Shown piece by piece: positions 48,880 to 60,699 of a DNA stretch of 64,000 nt. Made by a program: the position numbers and the translations under genes. Within the stretch, counting starts at the first letter, position 1. Every line of letters begins with the position of its first letter. The DNA is taken from the NCBI RefSeq assembly GCF_031877795.1, contig NC_133939.1, positions 4,073,698-4,137,697 of the forward strand. The letters run 5' to 3'. The DNA is from Strix aluco (Eukaryota > Chordata > Aves > Strigiformes > Strigidae). The notes under the pieces are model-generated. The model saw only the letters and a list, made by a program, of their open reading frames with translations. It made no database searches and had not been told where the DNA came from.

Positions 48880-51800
48880 TTCCCTCCTGTGTGTAGAAGT
48901 CTTTCCTGACTACTTTTTGGTCTCCTGGAGCAGAAGGGATTTATTTCAGCACTGCCAATGTTGCTTAGGATGCCCTGGCATCCTGCCAGGTCTCTGAAAA
49001 GTGAGAGATGCCCATCAGGCATCTCCATGGCAACCCCAGGATGCTCATTCCAGCCGGACGCAGTGTCTGTGTCAGAGCAGCAGGCTGTCAGGTTCATCTT
49101 CTACTGCCTTTTGGAAGGGCAACAGGAACCAAGAGGGTATCTGGTTCCTCTCGATGTACTACCAGGCTACTGGGAAAGCAGCATGCTAGCACACCTTGGG
49201 GCTTTGGCCTGGGGAACCAGACAACCAGCACTTCCAGGCTGGTAGCAAAATACCTGGCAAAGCGTGAAGGTTTGGCCAGTGCAAAAATGGTGTTTTGGAC
49301 TTCTCCCACAGGCAGGGTGAGTGCCAGCGAGCACAGGCAGCCCATGCCTGGCTGCTGTTGCATGCTACAGCGAGTACCCCAGCTATCCCCCGCAGCGGGG
49401 CGGCAGGGGAAGAGGACACCGCTCCAGGCTGTCGTGTTGGCATTTTGGGTGGGAATGGCAGTAATGCAGTCAGCCTGAGAGAGGCTGTGGCCCCCAAGGA
49501 AGGCAGGAGGAGAATGCCATCAGTGCCAGCTTGATAGAGCAAACCTGTGCATCTGCCTACTGGCCCATGAACAGCATTGCTGCCCACAGTGTAAGGCAAG
49601 GAAGGGGCAGCTCCAGGCAGCACTTACCTTCCGGTCCTTGGTCAAAAAAAGTGAGTTTGCATGTGGAAGAAATAGTCCTGCCTCCCTTTGGACACGTTCT
49701 TCCTGCCAGCTAGCTTCCCATGTCGTCAGGAACATAACTGACCTCCTTTGTGTCACTCCTCATCCTGGGAACACATGGAGTCAGCAGCATTCCTGGTTCA
49801 AGGACCCCTGTGTAGCAAAACCAGGACTGATTCACCCTGAATTAAGTTTATCCATCTCTATTGGCATCATCAACACCTCATTCCATCCTGACAAGCACCA
49901 GATCCTTCATTCAAGGGCACCATCAGGTTTTGGTAGATGTAGTTCAAAGCGGTACCCACTGAAACACCAGGGTTACTCCCCCAAACAGAGGTCTCACAGC
50001 AAATTCAAACTGTTCAGCCCTCATTACTGACACTGTGGTATGTCCCACCAGCAGCAAATATGCATAGATCATCTCAAAGACAAGAGACAGTTTCCTCAAT
50101 AGCTTCTCTAAATCATCGGCACACTTGCTCCTGTGGCCACTGTTGTGTCACCAGTTCATCCAATAGCTCAGGTGTCCATGACCACCATGTAGAGTATCCA
50201 GCTCCTTCCACAGCATCCTGGTTAAGAATAAATAACCCCCGTGAGAACTATTTCATGACCTTGCCTCCAAATGACCATTCAGGTCCTTTAACTCTAGCTC
50301 CAGGTAAACACAACCAGGGAGCATGCCCACCTGCAGACAAAGTTCCCAAGGAACAACCACCCCACTCTTATGGTGTCTCAGGAAGGAAGGTTTGAGGGTT
50401 TAGTCCCCTCAGGGTCATTGTCACTTCAGAAGAGTTGATTACTACCACATCTGCTTTCCTTCAAACACTGCTACTCATACTGAGCTGCACGTATTTTTTC
50501 CAAAGTTGCTTTCCATTTACATTTGTCATTGTATTAAAAACTACCAGGTTGACTGGGAAAAGGAGATAACTCATTTGCCTACTAGGTCATTAAGAAGAAG
50601 GGCTTTGCTCATCACTGCAGCAGAGAGTTGTTGATAAAATGCAAAAGACGTTGCTTGGTCTAGCAAAGTACCTTCTGCATCTCCCAGGAAGTGGCATGAT
50701 GCTTATTTAATTAGAAGGGGCAAGGCTCCCTCCTGAATAAACCAGAAATAACTTTCCAGAGAAAAAAAATAAACCTGCCTGGGTATTCTGGAGGACTCTC
50801 AGAAAGAACAGCTATACAGTCTCCATCAGACTTACACAGTACAAGAGCCAGAATTTCAGAGAAGGGGTATGTGGAGAAAGCCAGTCTGCTCAGGGGGAAG
50901 ACACCCCCTTCATATTTAATACTGGTATGAGTAGATAGATCATGTTTTCCACACACTCCCCCCTCATTTCTTCACCTATGTCTCTTAAAACATTTGCGAC
51001 GGTACTACCCATCTCAGACGCATTTTGCATCGTACATTAACAGAGCTTGTCTGAGGGCAATTTTATGTTAAGTGGTTAACAATAAAGCACGTCGCCCAAG
51101 GACATGGCTAATGCATAATTCAGGTTACCGGGACAACTTCACAAACGATCCCTAAACCCTCTACAGGGTATCCAAAGGCTAATACAGACTGTCCCTGGAA
51201 AAGCTGAGCGAGCCATCTTGAGAGCTGGTCTTGTGGTGATTGGGAGAGGACAGAACCTCTCCCAGCCACCAGTGGAAGCCAGGAGAGCTCGCTGGCCTCC
51301 CAGTGAGGCCAGGGGGAGGGTGCCCGTCACACTTGCCCTCACTGCCTTCAAAGGATGAGTTATTTAAAGATTATAAAAGGATTAATGCCTTAATGACCAC
51401 ACAGAGCCTGGCCAGAACCACTCTCCTTGTCTAGAAAGGCCAGCAACAAAACATAAGCCAAGCAGCACACTGAAGGTCAACAGATCCATGCCTGGACAGA
51501 CAAGGCAGCACAGCTCTCCAGCCCTGGCAACCTTTGGTGGGGAATGTCCTGCCAACAGCCCCCTCCCTGCCTCTGGCAGCCCTGAGTGCTGGGGACAGGG
51601 GCAGCCCTGCCTTCGGCTGCTGGTGCTGCAGGCAGAGTGGCATCCAGCTGCCGCCACGCGAGGGAAGGAGGAGCACCCTGCAAAGCCACCCAAAGGGGCT
51701 GAGGACACAAGGCCACTCCTGCAGGTCTCTGTCACAGGGCATCAACGTTGGTATTTTTCATTTTTAAGAAATCTTAGCAAAACATCCGCTGAACCTTCAG

Positions 51801-54800
51801 TTGCTGAAAGCTTGATCTTCAAGGAACATCACGGCAATGCCAGTTTTCACTGAAAAAAAGGGAAAGTAACAGAAACCTGCAGAATTATTTGCAGTCCTCT
51901 CTCTGAGCACCGAGATGTGACACTCATATTCTCTGAGCCACAGCTCCACTCCTCATCCAGCTCCATACTCATCGCATGGCTGCTCCCAGCATCTCTGTGC
52001 AGGCAGCCAGGGCAAGGGTGTCTGGTGCAATGAGTGCTGTGCCGTACCACCAGCCGGGGGATGACCAGGCTCAGCTTTCGTGGACCAGCAATCCCATCCA
52101 AGATGCATCACCTCCTGCCAGAGGCTCTCCCACCTGGGGACAGCTATTTCCCCAAGGCAAATAGACTCCAGCGAGGAGGCAGGTAGACTCCAGCTTCAAA
52201 GCATCGCCCCTGATGTGTCTCTTCCTGGGGGTCATGGTATTTGATTCAGTTCAGCACCAACCTCATTGTCTCCCTGTAATCTAAATACGTCCTGACCTCT
52301 CCTCGCAGGACTATCCCAGCCCTCAATTAGCTTCCCAGTTGTGTGGATACCAGGAAACTGAATACACGGGTTTATAGTTCAGTGGAAAGTTCTGCTGCCG
52401 TCTTAAATCATAAAGCACAGCTGCTGACACCGCAGAAGCTGCAAAATGAACAGAGCATCTGAGCAATCTGTGGTTTGGAAGCCACTGGGAGGAGAATAAG
52501 CACAGCGTCTTGCAGCTCTGTTGGAGGGAGGAAGAAAGGACAGGCAGGCCAAAAGAGTAGATTAAAACTCATCAGAGTGCAATTGTAACGCGTTATACAA
52601 CATGAACGTGCCCTGGCGCTCCAAAGTTAACTTGCAATTGAGAGAGAAAATGGCAGCTGAGATTCAATGTCTACAAATGCAAAGTAATGCCTGGAGGAAA
52701 AAAAAAATATAAATTCCAAATATATACGCACACGCACACAATAATGGACTCTAAATGAGCTATTCTGATTCGGGAGACAGATCTTGGGAGTCTTTGGGGA
52801 TAGCTCTGTGAAAATACCCACTCGGTGGCAGGCGAACAAAGCAAAGCTAATGCTGGGGCAGGACTTTAACAGGAAGGGCATGGAGAACAAGACAGAAATT
52901 ATTGGTATGCCTGCCCGCGGAGCAGCATGTCCGGCCCTGGTTCCCCATCTCAAAAGGGGTATGATAGAGCTTAAAAGGGCACAGAGGAGCAGCAATGGGG
53001 AACAACTCCTGCACAAAGGCTCCACAGCTTGGAGGTGACTGCTGCTAATGCCTTCATGGGCGGCACAGGTGGGAGGAAAAAGGACATTATTTGTTGTAAC
53101 ACAGGAACCAGCAAGCATCAAATGAAAGGCAAAAGTTTTAAAGCAATGAGTATTAGCCAATTACCAAAGGTGTCAGCAAAGCCATGTTAGTTCCAAACTA
53201 AATTAAAGAGGCTGGGATTCATCTTTAGATGACATTGGCGTTGCCTCCACTGGAGTTACATGGCCAGGCTTCCCCTCTAGACAGTGGAGAAGACCCCACA
53301 CCACCAGCGTGTAAACCATCTCCCCCGGGTTAGACAGCTCGAGCGGGTCAGAAGAACGTGCCCCATGTCTCTGCACTGAGGAGAAGGGCAGCCCTAGCAC
53401 TTTTTCCAGGTGCAGGCATCTACAATGATCTTGGAAAAACATCTGGGCACCCTCAGCCATGGCCCTAGCAGGACCGAGGTCTCCAGCAGGCAGGGCATCT
53501 TCCCACCACACCTTCTGCCGGAGCCTTTACAGACCGCAGCAAAGGCAAAACACCTGCAGAAGAGTTAAAACGCTTTCTTGGGGAACGCAGGCTGCAATTT
53601 TCCTTTCTACCCAATGGGATTCAAATAACCTAATTCTTGCTCTACATTTGTACCATCTCTCTCTCCCCCAGATCACCCCTGGAGAAATGACAGCCATGTG
53701 GTAAATACATGTAATCATGCCACTCTGATAGCTTCTCTTGTTCTCTGGACATTAATTCATCTCCCTGGGACTTCAGTGAACATTTTAAATCCTGCAGCAA
53801 ATTCCAAGAGCTGCCTTTATTTTAAAATCAACACAGCAATAAAAGACTTTCTCCTTTCCCTCCTCAAAATGTAAATTTTTTTTAGCTTCAAGAATATCCT
53901 GGCACACAGACAGATGTTGCTGGTCATGACCTTATCTCAGGCCAATGACAGGCTTCCTGTGCATGAGAAATCACATGGCTGTATAAACCTCCCAAACAAG
54001 GAGAGCTTGCTGCTGCAGGGGGAGGGAGCAGCACCCACCTCAAGCAAAACCTTTGCCTTCATGCTCATGGCACTGTCATAAAAAAACCGATCAGAAACCT
54101 CCCCTTTTCTCTCTCAAGGTACGCTTTTGTTGGGAAAATGTAGAAGAAAAGAAAATGCAAAGAAGTCCTCCAAAAACAGCTACCTTCTCCCTGATATTGT
54201 TATTTCTGGGAGAGCAGAAACTTCCTGCAGATGCTTTCATGGTGCTGGAAACACATTTTGGCTGAAGGCAGCTGAGGCTGTCAGAGGAAAGACAGCGGAG
54301 CAGTGCTCAGCCTGCAGTACTGTTGCCTGCGGGCAGCTGGGCCAGGAGCAGCCAGCACACCAGTAAGAGAAATAAAACAAGACTCTACTAATTTTTACAG
54401 CATGCCAGGAAGGAAAACGCCAGCAGTGACCAAAACAGCAACCACCACGTGCTCGGCTCCAGAGGCTCCAGCTCAGAGCTGCCAGGGAAGAAATGCATCA
54501 GCTTAACATCAGCTGGTGTCACCACAACATTCATTTGGGTGTCTGCACCGAGTTCCGCTCATGTTCTCAGTGTGTCTTGCGTTGCACCACTGAAACCTTC
54601 TTTTACCAATGTCCCCAGTCAGATTTTTTTTTTCCCTTCTTGTTGTCACTGAGCCATCACCTTCCTGGAGCTGGAGAGGAACGAGGTTAAGAGCAGATCT
54701 GGAGGAGGAACAAGCTGCTTCGCTGGAGGAGCGAGGCCAGGACGCGCAGGGAAATCTCTGTCGATGGGAGGGAGCAGCAGAAGGAAGTGGATCGCTGGGA

Positions 54801-55500
54801 AGATGCATTGGCCAGAGCAGGGTTTGGTGCAGGACCTGGGCAACACCAGAATTAGGATTTAGCCATGCCAATGAGGAGTTCAGGAGATCAGTGTCCCCAC
54901 CCAGAAAGATGAGGGAGAAGGGACCCACAGGAACAAGGGCTGTCCCTCGGACAAGCGGCTGGGGCAATGGAGAGGAAAGGGTGCTCCTCGCTGGGTGGCA
55001 CGGGCAGGAGCAGGCAGGAGTGGCAGGGCTCAGTGACAGGTGAGAGGGGGGTGCTAAAGGCCAACAGGCAGATGGCAAAACTGTGATTAGAAAGTCACTC
55101 CAGCCATAAATCTCAGGGACCTGAACCGGAGACGGGCAAGCCCCAGATGGCTTGGAAAGTCTGCCTGGCAGAGCCCAGCGTGTCTCAGTGTGCATCTGTC
55201 CCTCCCTCCTCAGGTTTAACCACCTCTAGCTAGTTCCTCACAGCCAGAGCTGAACCAGGGACCCCTGAACCTAAAGCCGCTCTGGATGCATGAACTGAAG
55301 AGGAAAACCACTGCCTGGGCTCCAACAACAAGATTATCCACCCCTGGCATGGGAGTCTTGCCGCGTTGCTGGGGGTTCCATGCAATGGCCCATCTCTGAT
55401 GCTCCCCTCTTAGCAGGGATGCTGCGGGCACCGTCCAGGGGGTCACGGAGGGTGCAGGACTGTGCAAAGGTGCACCAGCAAAGCTGGATGGAGGAAGGTT
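48880..55500. other. Non-coding DNA, no gene supported
   Basis: Several acceptor-like sites lead into open frames (near 50304, 53679 and 54119), but donors are weak or phases do not match. I see no interspersed repeat here. A short CACACGCACAC run is at about 52728. It is most likely intron or intergenic DNA upstream of the 57-64 kb gene. Confidence 0.45.
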
Positions 55501-56779
55501 CCCCGCAGCCACGTACGCTATTTCTGGATATGCTGAGGAGTTGCTTAGGGCTGGATTTGCAGGCGAGCACGGGGGCGTATCGGCTGTCCGTGCTTTGGAA
55601 GGGGCTCAGGAACAGAAAAGGGGCAGGAGATTGGGAGGCAACAGGATTTATATAGAGACGCACGGGGAAAACCCGTGTCTCCGAACACGAGTAACCTGAC
55701 ACCGGGCAGTAGTACCAGCTCCTGCCCGTGGATCCAGCACAACTTCCCCAGCCTGCAGCCAGAGGAACCCAGCGCTCTCACACTCCTGCCTAAAAAGCAC
55801 TCGCGACACCCACAAAAAGGCACCTTGCCCGTGCCAAGCTCCCGAACCCCCCCCCTCTCCCAGCCGGTGCCTCCCGTGCCCCCGGAGCCCTTCCGCACGC
55901 TGCCGGAGAGCCCTTCGGCCCACAGGTGCTATTGCTCCCCCGGGACCACCGGCCAGGCTGGCGGGGGCTGGCAGCATGGGTGGGACGGGGGCCAAGCAGT
56001 AAAATTAGAAAGTGCCTCCCTGCCAGCCACTTCTCCGAGCTGCAGGGACCAGCTGAGCCCAGTCGCTAACCTGCACTGTAACCCTTCTTGTCCCCCATTT
56101 TGTAGGCTGGGAGAGTTGCTAGAAAGCCGGGGATTTGCATGGCTTTCCTTTTTGATTAGTGTTCTCCAGCTACCCCGGAGAGCCAGGCTCGCCGGCTGAT
56201 AGGGGCAGAGGGAGGTTGGTTTTTTTGGCTCCTTTGGGGCAGTCTGGCTTGCACCCTGCAATTCCCCATGCTACTGTCACTTTGCACACTGAGCAGCCCT
56301 GCAAAGATTGATCCTCCCCGCCGCAAATGGCTGCCCATACCCAGTTTCTAGCCTCTTTCTTGCCGCCGCAGCTGCTGCCCTCCCCTCCTCTCCTCCTGCA
56401 GCAGTTATTGTTATTATTTATACTCTTAAGCATCCTTTAAGTTTCTGCTGGGGGAGAGGATTAAAAGAGAAAGCCTTTTAAGGATTTCTGCCAGCACCAG
56501 GAAGCCAATACCCCCCAGTGAACAGTGCTGCTGGGGGATTTGAGTGTAGACAAGTGCTTAGAGCAGAAAAGGGCAGAGAGAGGGGAGGGGGAGCCGGGGG
56601 CACGCTCTGAAACCAGAACCGCCACCCCCCAACCGAAACGCAGCTCCTTCCTCTGCTTTAGGAAACGGATCCCTCCTGCGATTTCCTTTCAAAGGTGACT
56701 TGTAACCTCTTCATTAGGGTCGGCTTTGGCACAGCACTCATGGTGCAGTTGGCAGGGCCAGCCCGCCGGTGCTGTGGCT

Positions 56780-57100
56780 TGGGGGGGAGCACGCTTGCCT
56801 TTCCAAGGGTGGAAAATAAACACGGCAGCTCGCAGCAGCAGCAGCAGATCGGCGGCGGGACCGGCACCCTGGCCATGCTCTGATGGGTACCATGGACTTT
56901 AAGACAGATCCCAGTGCAGTAACGATCAATTTGCTGCTTATTGTCCACCCTGAGGAGACAGCGATCAAGCAGAAAGGGCAGAGAGAGGGGCAGACAGAAG
57001 GCAGCCGCGGCGCAGGTAACGTCCCGCCCGTGTTGGTGCGAGGGAGGGGAGGGCTGCAGGTGCAGCACCGGCTGCCCGGGAGGCGGTGAACCGAAGCAGT
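56780..57100. promoter_or_regulatory. CpG-rich patch, probable promoter of the small-exon gene
   Basis: CpG density rises sharply over about 300 bp (GGCGGCGGGACCGG, CAGCCGCGGCGCAG, AACGTCCCGCCCG), in contrast with the flanks. A short (CAG)5 run lies at 56832-56846. The patch contains an ATG in optimal context and a phase-1 donor. A milder CpG enrichment extends left to about 55.5 kb. No TATA box is evident in the expected place. Confidence 0.5.
56892..57015 (+). CDS. Probable first coding exon of the small-exon gene
   Basis: An ATG in textbook Kozak context (ACCATGG) opens MDFKTDPSAVTINLLLIVHP. A polar stretch rich in Glu, Gln, Gly and Lys follows, ending at a donor GGCGCAG|GTAACG in phase 1. 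Another ATG in the same frame lies at 56883; the frame is open back to 56820, with a TAA at 56817. Phase 1 is exactly what the next exon at 58042 needs, giving a glycine at the junction. The ten-residue hydrophobic run AVTINLLLIV is too short for a clear transmembrane segment and unusual for a signal peptide, so cellular location is open. A strong acceptor at 57157 offers another partner. I recognise no domain. The start is inferred from context and could be wrong if transcription begins upstream, for example at 48.8 kb. Confidence 0.42.
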
Positions 57101-57157
57101 GGCTTTGGAGCAGGGTTTGGGCTTCTCCCCTCCCCTTTCTCCTCTTTTCCTTTGCAG

Positions 57158-57339
57158 ACATGCTGCAACACCCCAAACTTCAAACTATTTTTTGTAGAAA
57201 CCCAGTGTGCCTTTACTGGTCCTCTTGGTGCAGGAGAGCCCTTGCTCGTGCGGTGTTGCGTGCTGCACGTTGCTCGGCACGCAGCCCTGGGGCATGCAAC
57301 CCAGGGCGCAGGAGGAGGCAACATACACACGGATACTAA
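57158..57339 (+). CDS. Possible alternative terminal exon
   Basis: An exceptionally long pyrimidine tract ending CCTTTGCAG precedes a frame that joins exon 56892-57015 in phase 1 (split codon GAC). It reads MLQHPKLQTIFCRNPV, then a Cys- and Arg-rich stretch, to a stop at 57337-57339. No donor follows, so it would be a last exon giving a short protein of about 100 residues. I saw no AATAAA close downstream. It could instead be an unused acceptor or a non-coding exon. Confidence 0.22.
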
Positions 57340-58041
57340 TTTGAGGACCGTGTTTACACCTCGCTTTGTCCTGTGGTGGCACTAAGATGCCTCCATGGGC
57401 TCTCTCGGCTGTGCGAGGGGAGCAGGGAGAGACCTCAGCAGTTTCACCCCAGACCAGCGCCTACTACAATGGAATACAGGCGCAAAACTGTTTTGTTTGA
57501 AGTGTGGCTGGGCTTTGTCTCCAAGGATGACTGCCCCGAGCCATTTATAGCTACAGTTTGGGACAGTCTCCCTGGCCCAGCTCCTATTCTTCATGGGATC
57601 TTCCAAAAAGCTAAGGCTGTGCTCTGCAACTGTAAGGGAACCCTCCCTGTAGAAGCAAAAGGAGAAAAAGGGTATTCCTGCCCTAAAACCTTGGGGAAAA
57701 GCTAGATTTTCAGAAAACCAGTTCCAGGCTAACAAGGATAGGCAAAGCTAACCCAGAAGTTGTGGTCATACTTCATCTAACACAACATCCAGCACCTACC
57801 CAAATACAAGCAAGCTCTATTGAAGCAACTTAGACCTGGACTATTTCACTTTCTTCCTCCTGGTATTTCATACTCTATGCTGCAACAAATGTTGCAGGTG
57901 AGACAGGGAAGGTGGATCCTGATGACACCTGGGTTCAGCTGGAATATGGGTTACATGAAAGGTTTTGGGGTGGTTGGCCCCCAGGCAGTGCCAAAACCTC
58001 ACTCCAGGACAGCCTGACCATATTTTGGTTATGTTTTATAG

Positions 58042-58104
58042 GTTTGCAGGACGATGGAAATGGAAACAGCAGATCGCAGCCACCTCAGGGGAGAGACCTT
58101 AATG
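58042..58104 (+). CDS. Small coding exon, 63 nt, symmetric phase 1
   Basis: The acceptor (TTTTGGTTATGTTTTATAG) and donor (CTTAATG|GTATGTCATC) are both good. The 63-nt exon enters in phase 1 with GT, so any previous exon ending in G gives Gly. It reads LQDDGNGNSRSQPPQGRDLN and exits in phase 1 with G. Length divisible by three means it can be skipped without breaking frame. The peptide is highly polar and probably disordered, and its Gly-Arg-Asp-Leu-Asn end resembles the Gly-Lys-Asp-Leu-His end of the exon at 63462. That hints that the two arose by exon duplication. No known family is recognised. Confidence 0.6.
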
Positions 58105-58109
58105 GTATG

Positions 58110-60350
58110 TCATCTTCTCACTCTACTGATAAACTAACCACAGTACACAAAACCCATTTGCAAGCTTTTAGCACACAGCTGTGCCTCCTGAGCATAAATG
58201 AGCTGGAAACAACCCAAACCTTTCCAGCGCATTGGGGGGCTTCAGCAGAGTCACACGGAGGGCCTCAGGCCCCACGCCACACGAAACATCCCCTCCGTGC
58301 TCTCCTCTGCCCTGGGGCCGGGATGCACATCGGTGGCACGGCAGAGCCCGTGTGCACAGCCATCTGCAGGGGATTCTCCTGCAAGCTGCCATGGAGCTCG
58401 CTCATATTTCAGGTGCGCGGAGCTCTTGCGTTTCACAGCCAGCTGATGGCAGGGGAAATTCAGTGCCCCAAATTGCTCAGGTTGCAGATAGAGCTTCCAG
58501 AGACTTCCCCAGCACTCACGGCTTAAGCAAGGTCTGGGTGTGCAAGAAACCTTTGGGGTTTCAGCCCATCTATCCACCAGTCCTTTCTTCATCTCCCCTG
58601 TTCAGAGATTGCCGAGTGCAAGGCAGGTGTGGGTGCTATCCAGGAACAAATAGTCTTGAATGTTCCCCTGCCAATTCCTCACCCCTCTGCCCTGAAACAG
58701 TTCAAAAGCAACATCTGAAGAGATGACACCTGGCTGCACACAGCCAGGCTGCAGGACTGTGATGCAACAGGACAGAGCAGCTCCTGGGGAAGGGAGTCAG
58801 ACCATCTGACTTGCTTTCCTGAGTCTAAGCCTAATGTGGTGTCTAGCAGAGAAAGGCAGGGGGAAAAGATAAAACAACAGGTAATTCTTATGGTACCAAA
58901 GAGTGGATTCTAGTTATACCAAACAGGAGCTTTGCTTCCACAGGCCAAGCAATAGCAGCATATGAAAGCCACGGCTGTGCCCAGTACGGTGCTTGATAGG
59001 AGCCCTGATCCAAGCCCCTCTGAAATCAGTGGTGGCTGGATGGCACTCATAGACTGCGAGCAAGCAATATATCAGGGCAAGATACAACTTTGGGGTTTGT
59101 TTTTTTTATTTTTTTTATAAATCTTATGGTCTCAGACCCCAGATAACAAAAGCCTCCGCTCCAGGAAGCAGATGAATATTCACACTCTCTCGCTAGTCCA
59201 TCATACTCAAGAGGGTCTTCAACCAGAGCTGCAGAGCACAAGTCAGAGACTCCATTACGAGTGAGAGGACAGTATCGATCATTTGCCACCCCAAACTAAT
59301 GGCAGGAGTATTTAGTATGCATGTGGGAAACCTTCCCTTGCAGCTCTTTCTTAGGCACAATTTAAATCCCTGTGAGGATAACTAAGGAATTCAGACGCCA
59401 GAGGAGCAGGCAGAGCTTTTGCTCCTCTAGCACCACAGGGGTTAATAAATTCCCCTTTAATCAGCCGTGTTAGCATCTTGATGAAGCCTCTGACACCACC
59501 GAGCAGCTGGTGCTGCCGCAATATTTACAAACTGTATTACATAAGCCTCGCCCCAACCCCACGGAGGCAAACGGGCTGCGGCCCCATGCTGCGCCGCAAA
59601 AATCTCATCATTCACGGGCCTGATCCTTGTCACAGCCATGAGGTACGAATGGTATCTGGCCTTCAGGATGAGCTGTGAAAACCAGGTTCCTTGCACTGGT
59701 CTGTGGTGGCTGGCAGGACGGTGATCCTATGACGCTTTGAAAAAGAGTGAGGGATCACCCTGGCGTCCTGGCCAACATCCACCCCGCCTCCGGCAAGGCT
59801 CGAGCATCCGAAGCCGCGCGGGAGCTCGGGCTCAGTGTCGCCTGGCATTTGCTGACCGTCCTGGCTAACTGTCAGCGCAGCCCTGGGAAGCGGATTTATG
59901 CTGCCTGCAATCCCCCAGGCACGCCCGGTGCTCCCCACACCTCCCTCTGCCCCAAGGGCCCTGGGGCTAGCTGGCATCACCGAGACAGTCGGGGGCTCCC
60001 AGAGCACAGAGGGGAGAGGTGGAAATTAGGATGAGATGCTCACAACCACCCCAATGCTCCCACTCAGGGACCGCATCGCCTCCAAGCCCCCCACGCTGCC
60101 CTTCCCTCTCTCCCACCTCTCCAAACACCACCCTAAACCCCCCACCCCAAGCAGCAGCGCCCAGTCCAGCCCTTCCCTAGGCTGGAGCATCCCTCTGGAG
60201 CGAGGCCAGGTGTCCCTGGACCACGAGCAATTGGGCTTCGAAGCCGTCGTTACTTACTTCGCTGCTGAGCAAAGGCACAGATTGAATCCACCTCCACACC
60301 AGGCATCTCCATTCTCTTCAAGGCTCTGAGATGTTTTTCTTTATGCAACC
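58110..60350. other. Intron, no further exon supported
   Basis: A fine acceptor at about 58603 (long C/T tract ending CTGTTCAG) leads into a 38-codon open frame ending in a stop, but it lacks a good donor. An acceptor at 58406 has the same problem. Short T-rich low-complexity sequence lies at 59100-59120. I treat the stretch as intron. Confidence 0.45.
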
Positions 60351-60352
60351 AG

Positions 60353-60415
60353 GCCAGCGAGTGTCCAGGGAGCCCTGCAAGCAGACACAAGCCATTACTT
60401 CGTACTCTAATGAAG
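60353..60415 (+). CDS. Small coding exon, 63 nt, symmetric phase 1
   Basis: The acceptor (GTTTTTCTTTATGCAACCAG) and a consensus donor (AATGAAG|GTAAGTAGC) are strong. The exon begins GC, giving Gly across the junction. It reads QRVSREPCKQTQAITSYSNE and exits in phase 1 with G. It holds the only cysteine among the downstream small exons. It has the same length as the exon at 58042 but no evident sequence similarity to it. The peptide is polar and basic, and no domain is recognised. Confidence 0.6.
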
Positions 60416-60663
60416 GTAAGTAGCATCCCAGGGGATACTGTTTTTTCAGAGCAGGGCTTCAGTGAGCTTCCACTCAAGCTTTTTCTGTAATAAAATAACG
60501 TCAGAACACTCCAAAAGAGTAAAAAAGCGCCACCCTGACAATTTTGTGATCTTGAGCACGAAGAAAATCTCCAGGGAGCCTGGAGAATCCTTGTGTCTTT
60601 CAGCGTGGATGCATGGAGGTGGGTCCTGGAGCACCTGGGTTCCACCATCCCCCTGATCACCAG

Positions 60664-60687
60664 GACGTGGCATAATCAGAAAGCATG
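60664..60687 (+). CDS. Candidate microexon, 24 nt, symmetric phase 1
   Basis: An acceptor (CCACCATCCCCCTGATCACCAG) and a strong donor (AGCATG|GTAAGGACAT) enclose 24 nt. In phase 1 these add RGIIRKH, flanked by glycines made at both junctions. It is a basic insert of eight residues, in frame with its neighbours whether included or skipped. Microexons of this size are usually alternatively spliced, often in neurons or muscle (general knowledge). The small length limits certainty. Confidence 0.4.
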
Positions 60688-60699
60688 GTAAGGACATAC

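Noticed and set aside
50304..50372. 69-nt phase-1 segment after a good acceptor (GKHNQGACPPADKVPK)
   Set aside because: The only phase-1 donor (GTGTCTC) is poor, so it is not called an exon.
53679..53701. Strong acceptor with a short open segment and GTAAAT-like donor
   Set aside because: Length and phase do not fit the neighbouring exons, and the donor is weak.
54119..54366. 83-codon open frame after a strong acceptor, with several cysteines, a stop and AATAAA nearby
   Set aside because: It could be a terminal exon, but there is no upstream partner of matching phase, no domain, and the AATAAA lies directly at the stop.
54509..55195. 228-codon minus-strand open frame
   Set aside because: Ser/Pro/Leu-rich with no domain, and no supporting start context or splice pattern.
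55926..55979. 54-nt symmetric phase-1 segment (AIAPPGPPARLAG) with AG and GT flanks
   Set aside because: The phase fits the small-exon gene, but the acceptor lacks a proper pyrimidine tract and the donor (GTGGGA) is weak. In GC-rich DNA such open segments are common.
57901..58041. Open frame running directly into exon 58042 from another acceptor (GETGKVDPDDTWVQLEYG)
   Set aside because: It has no donor of its own, and reading through would remove the good acceptor at 58041. Probably chance.
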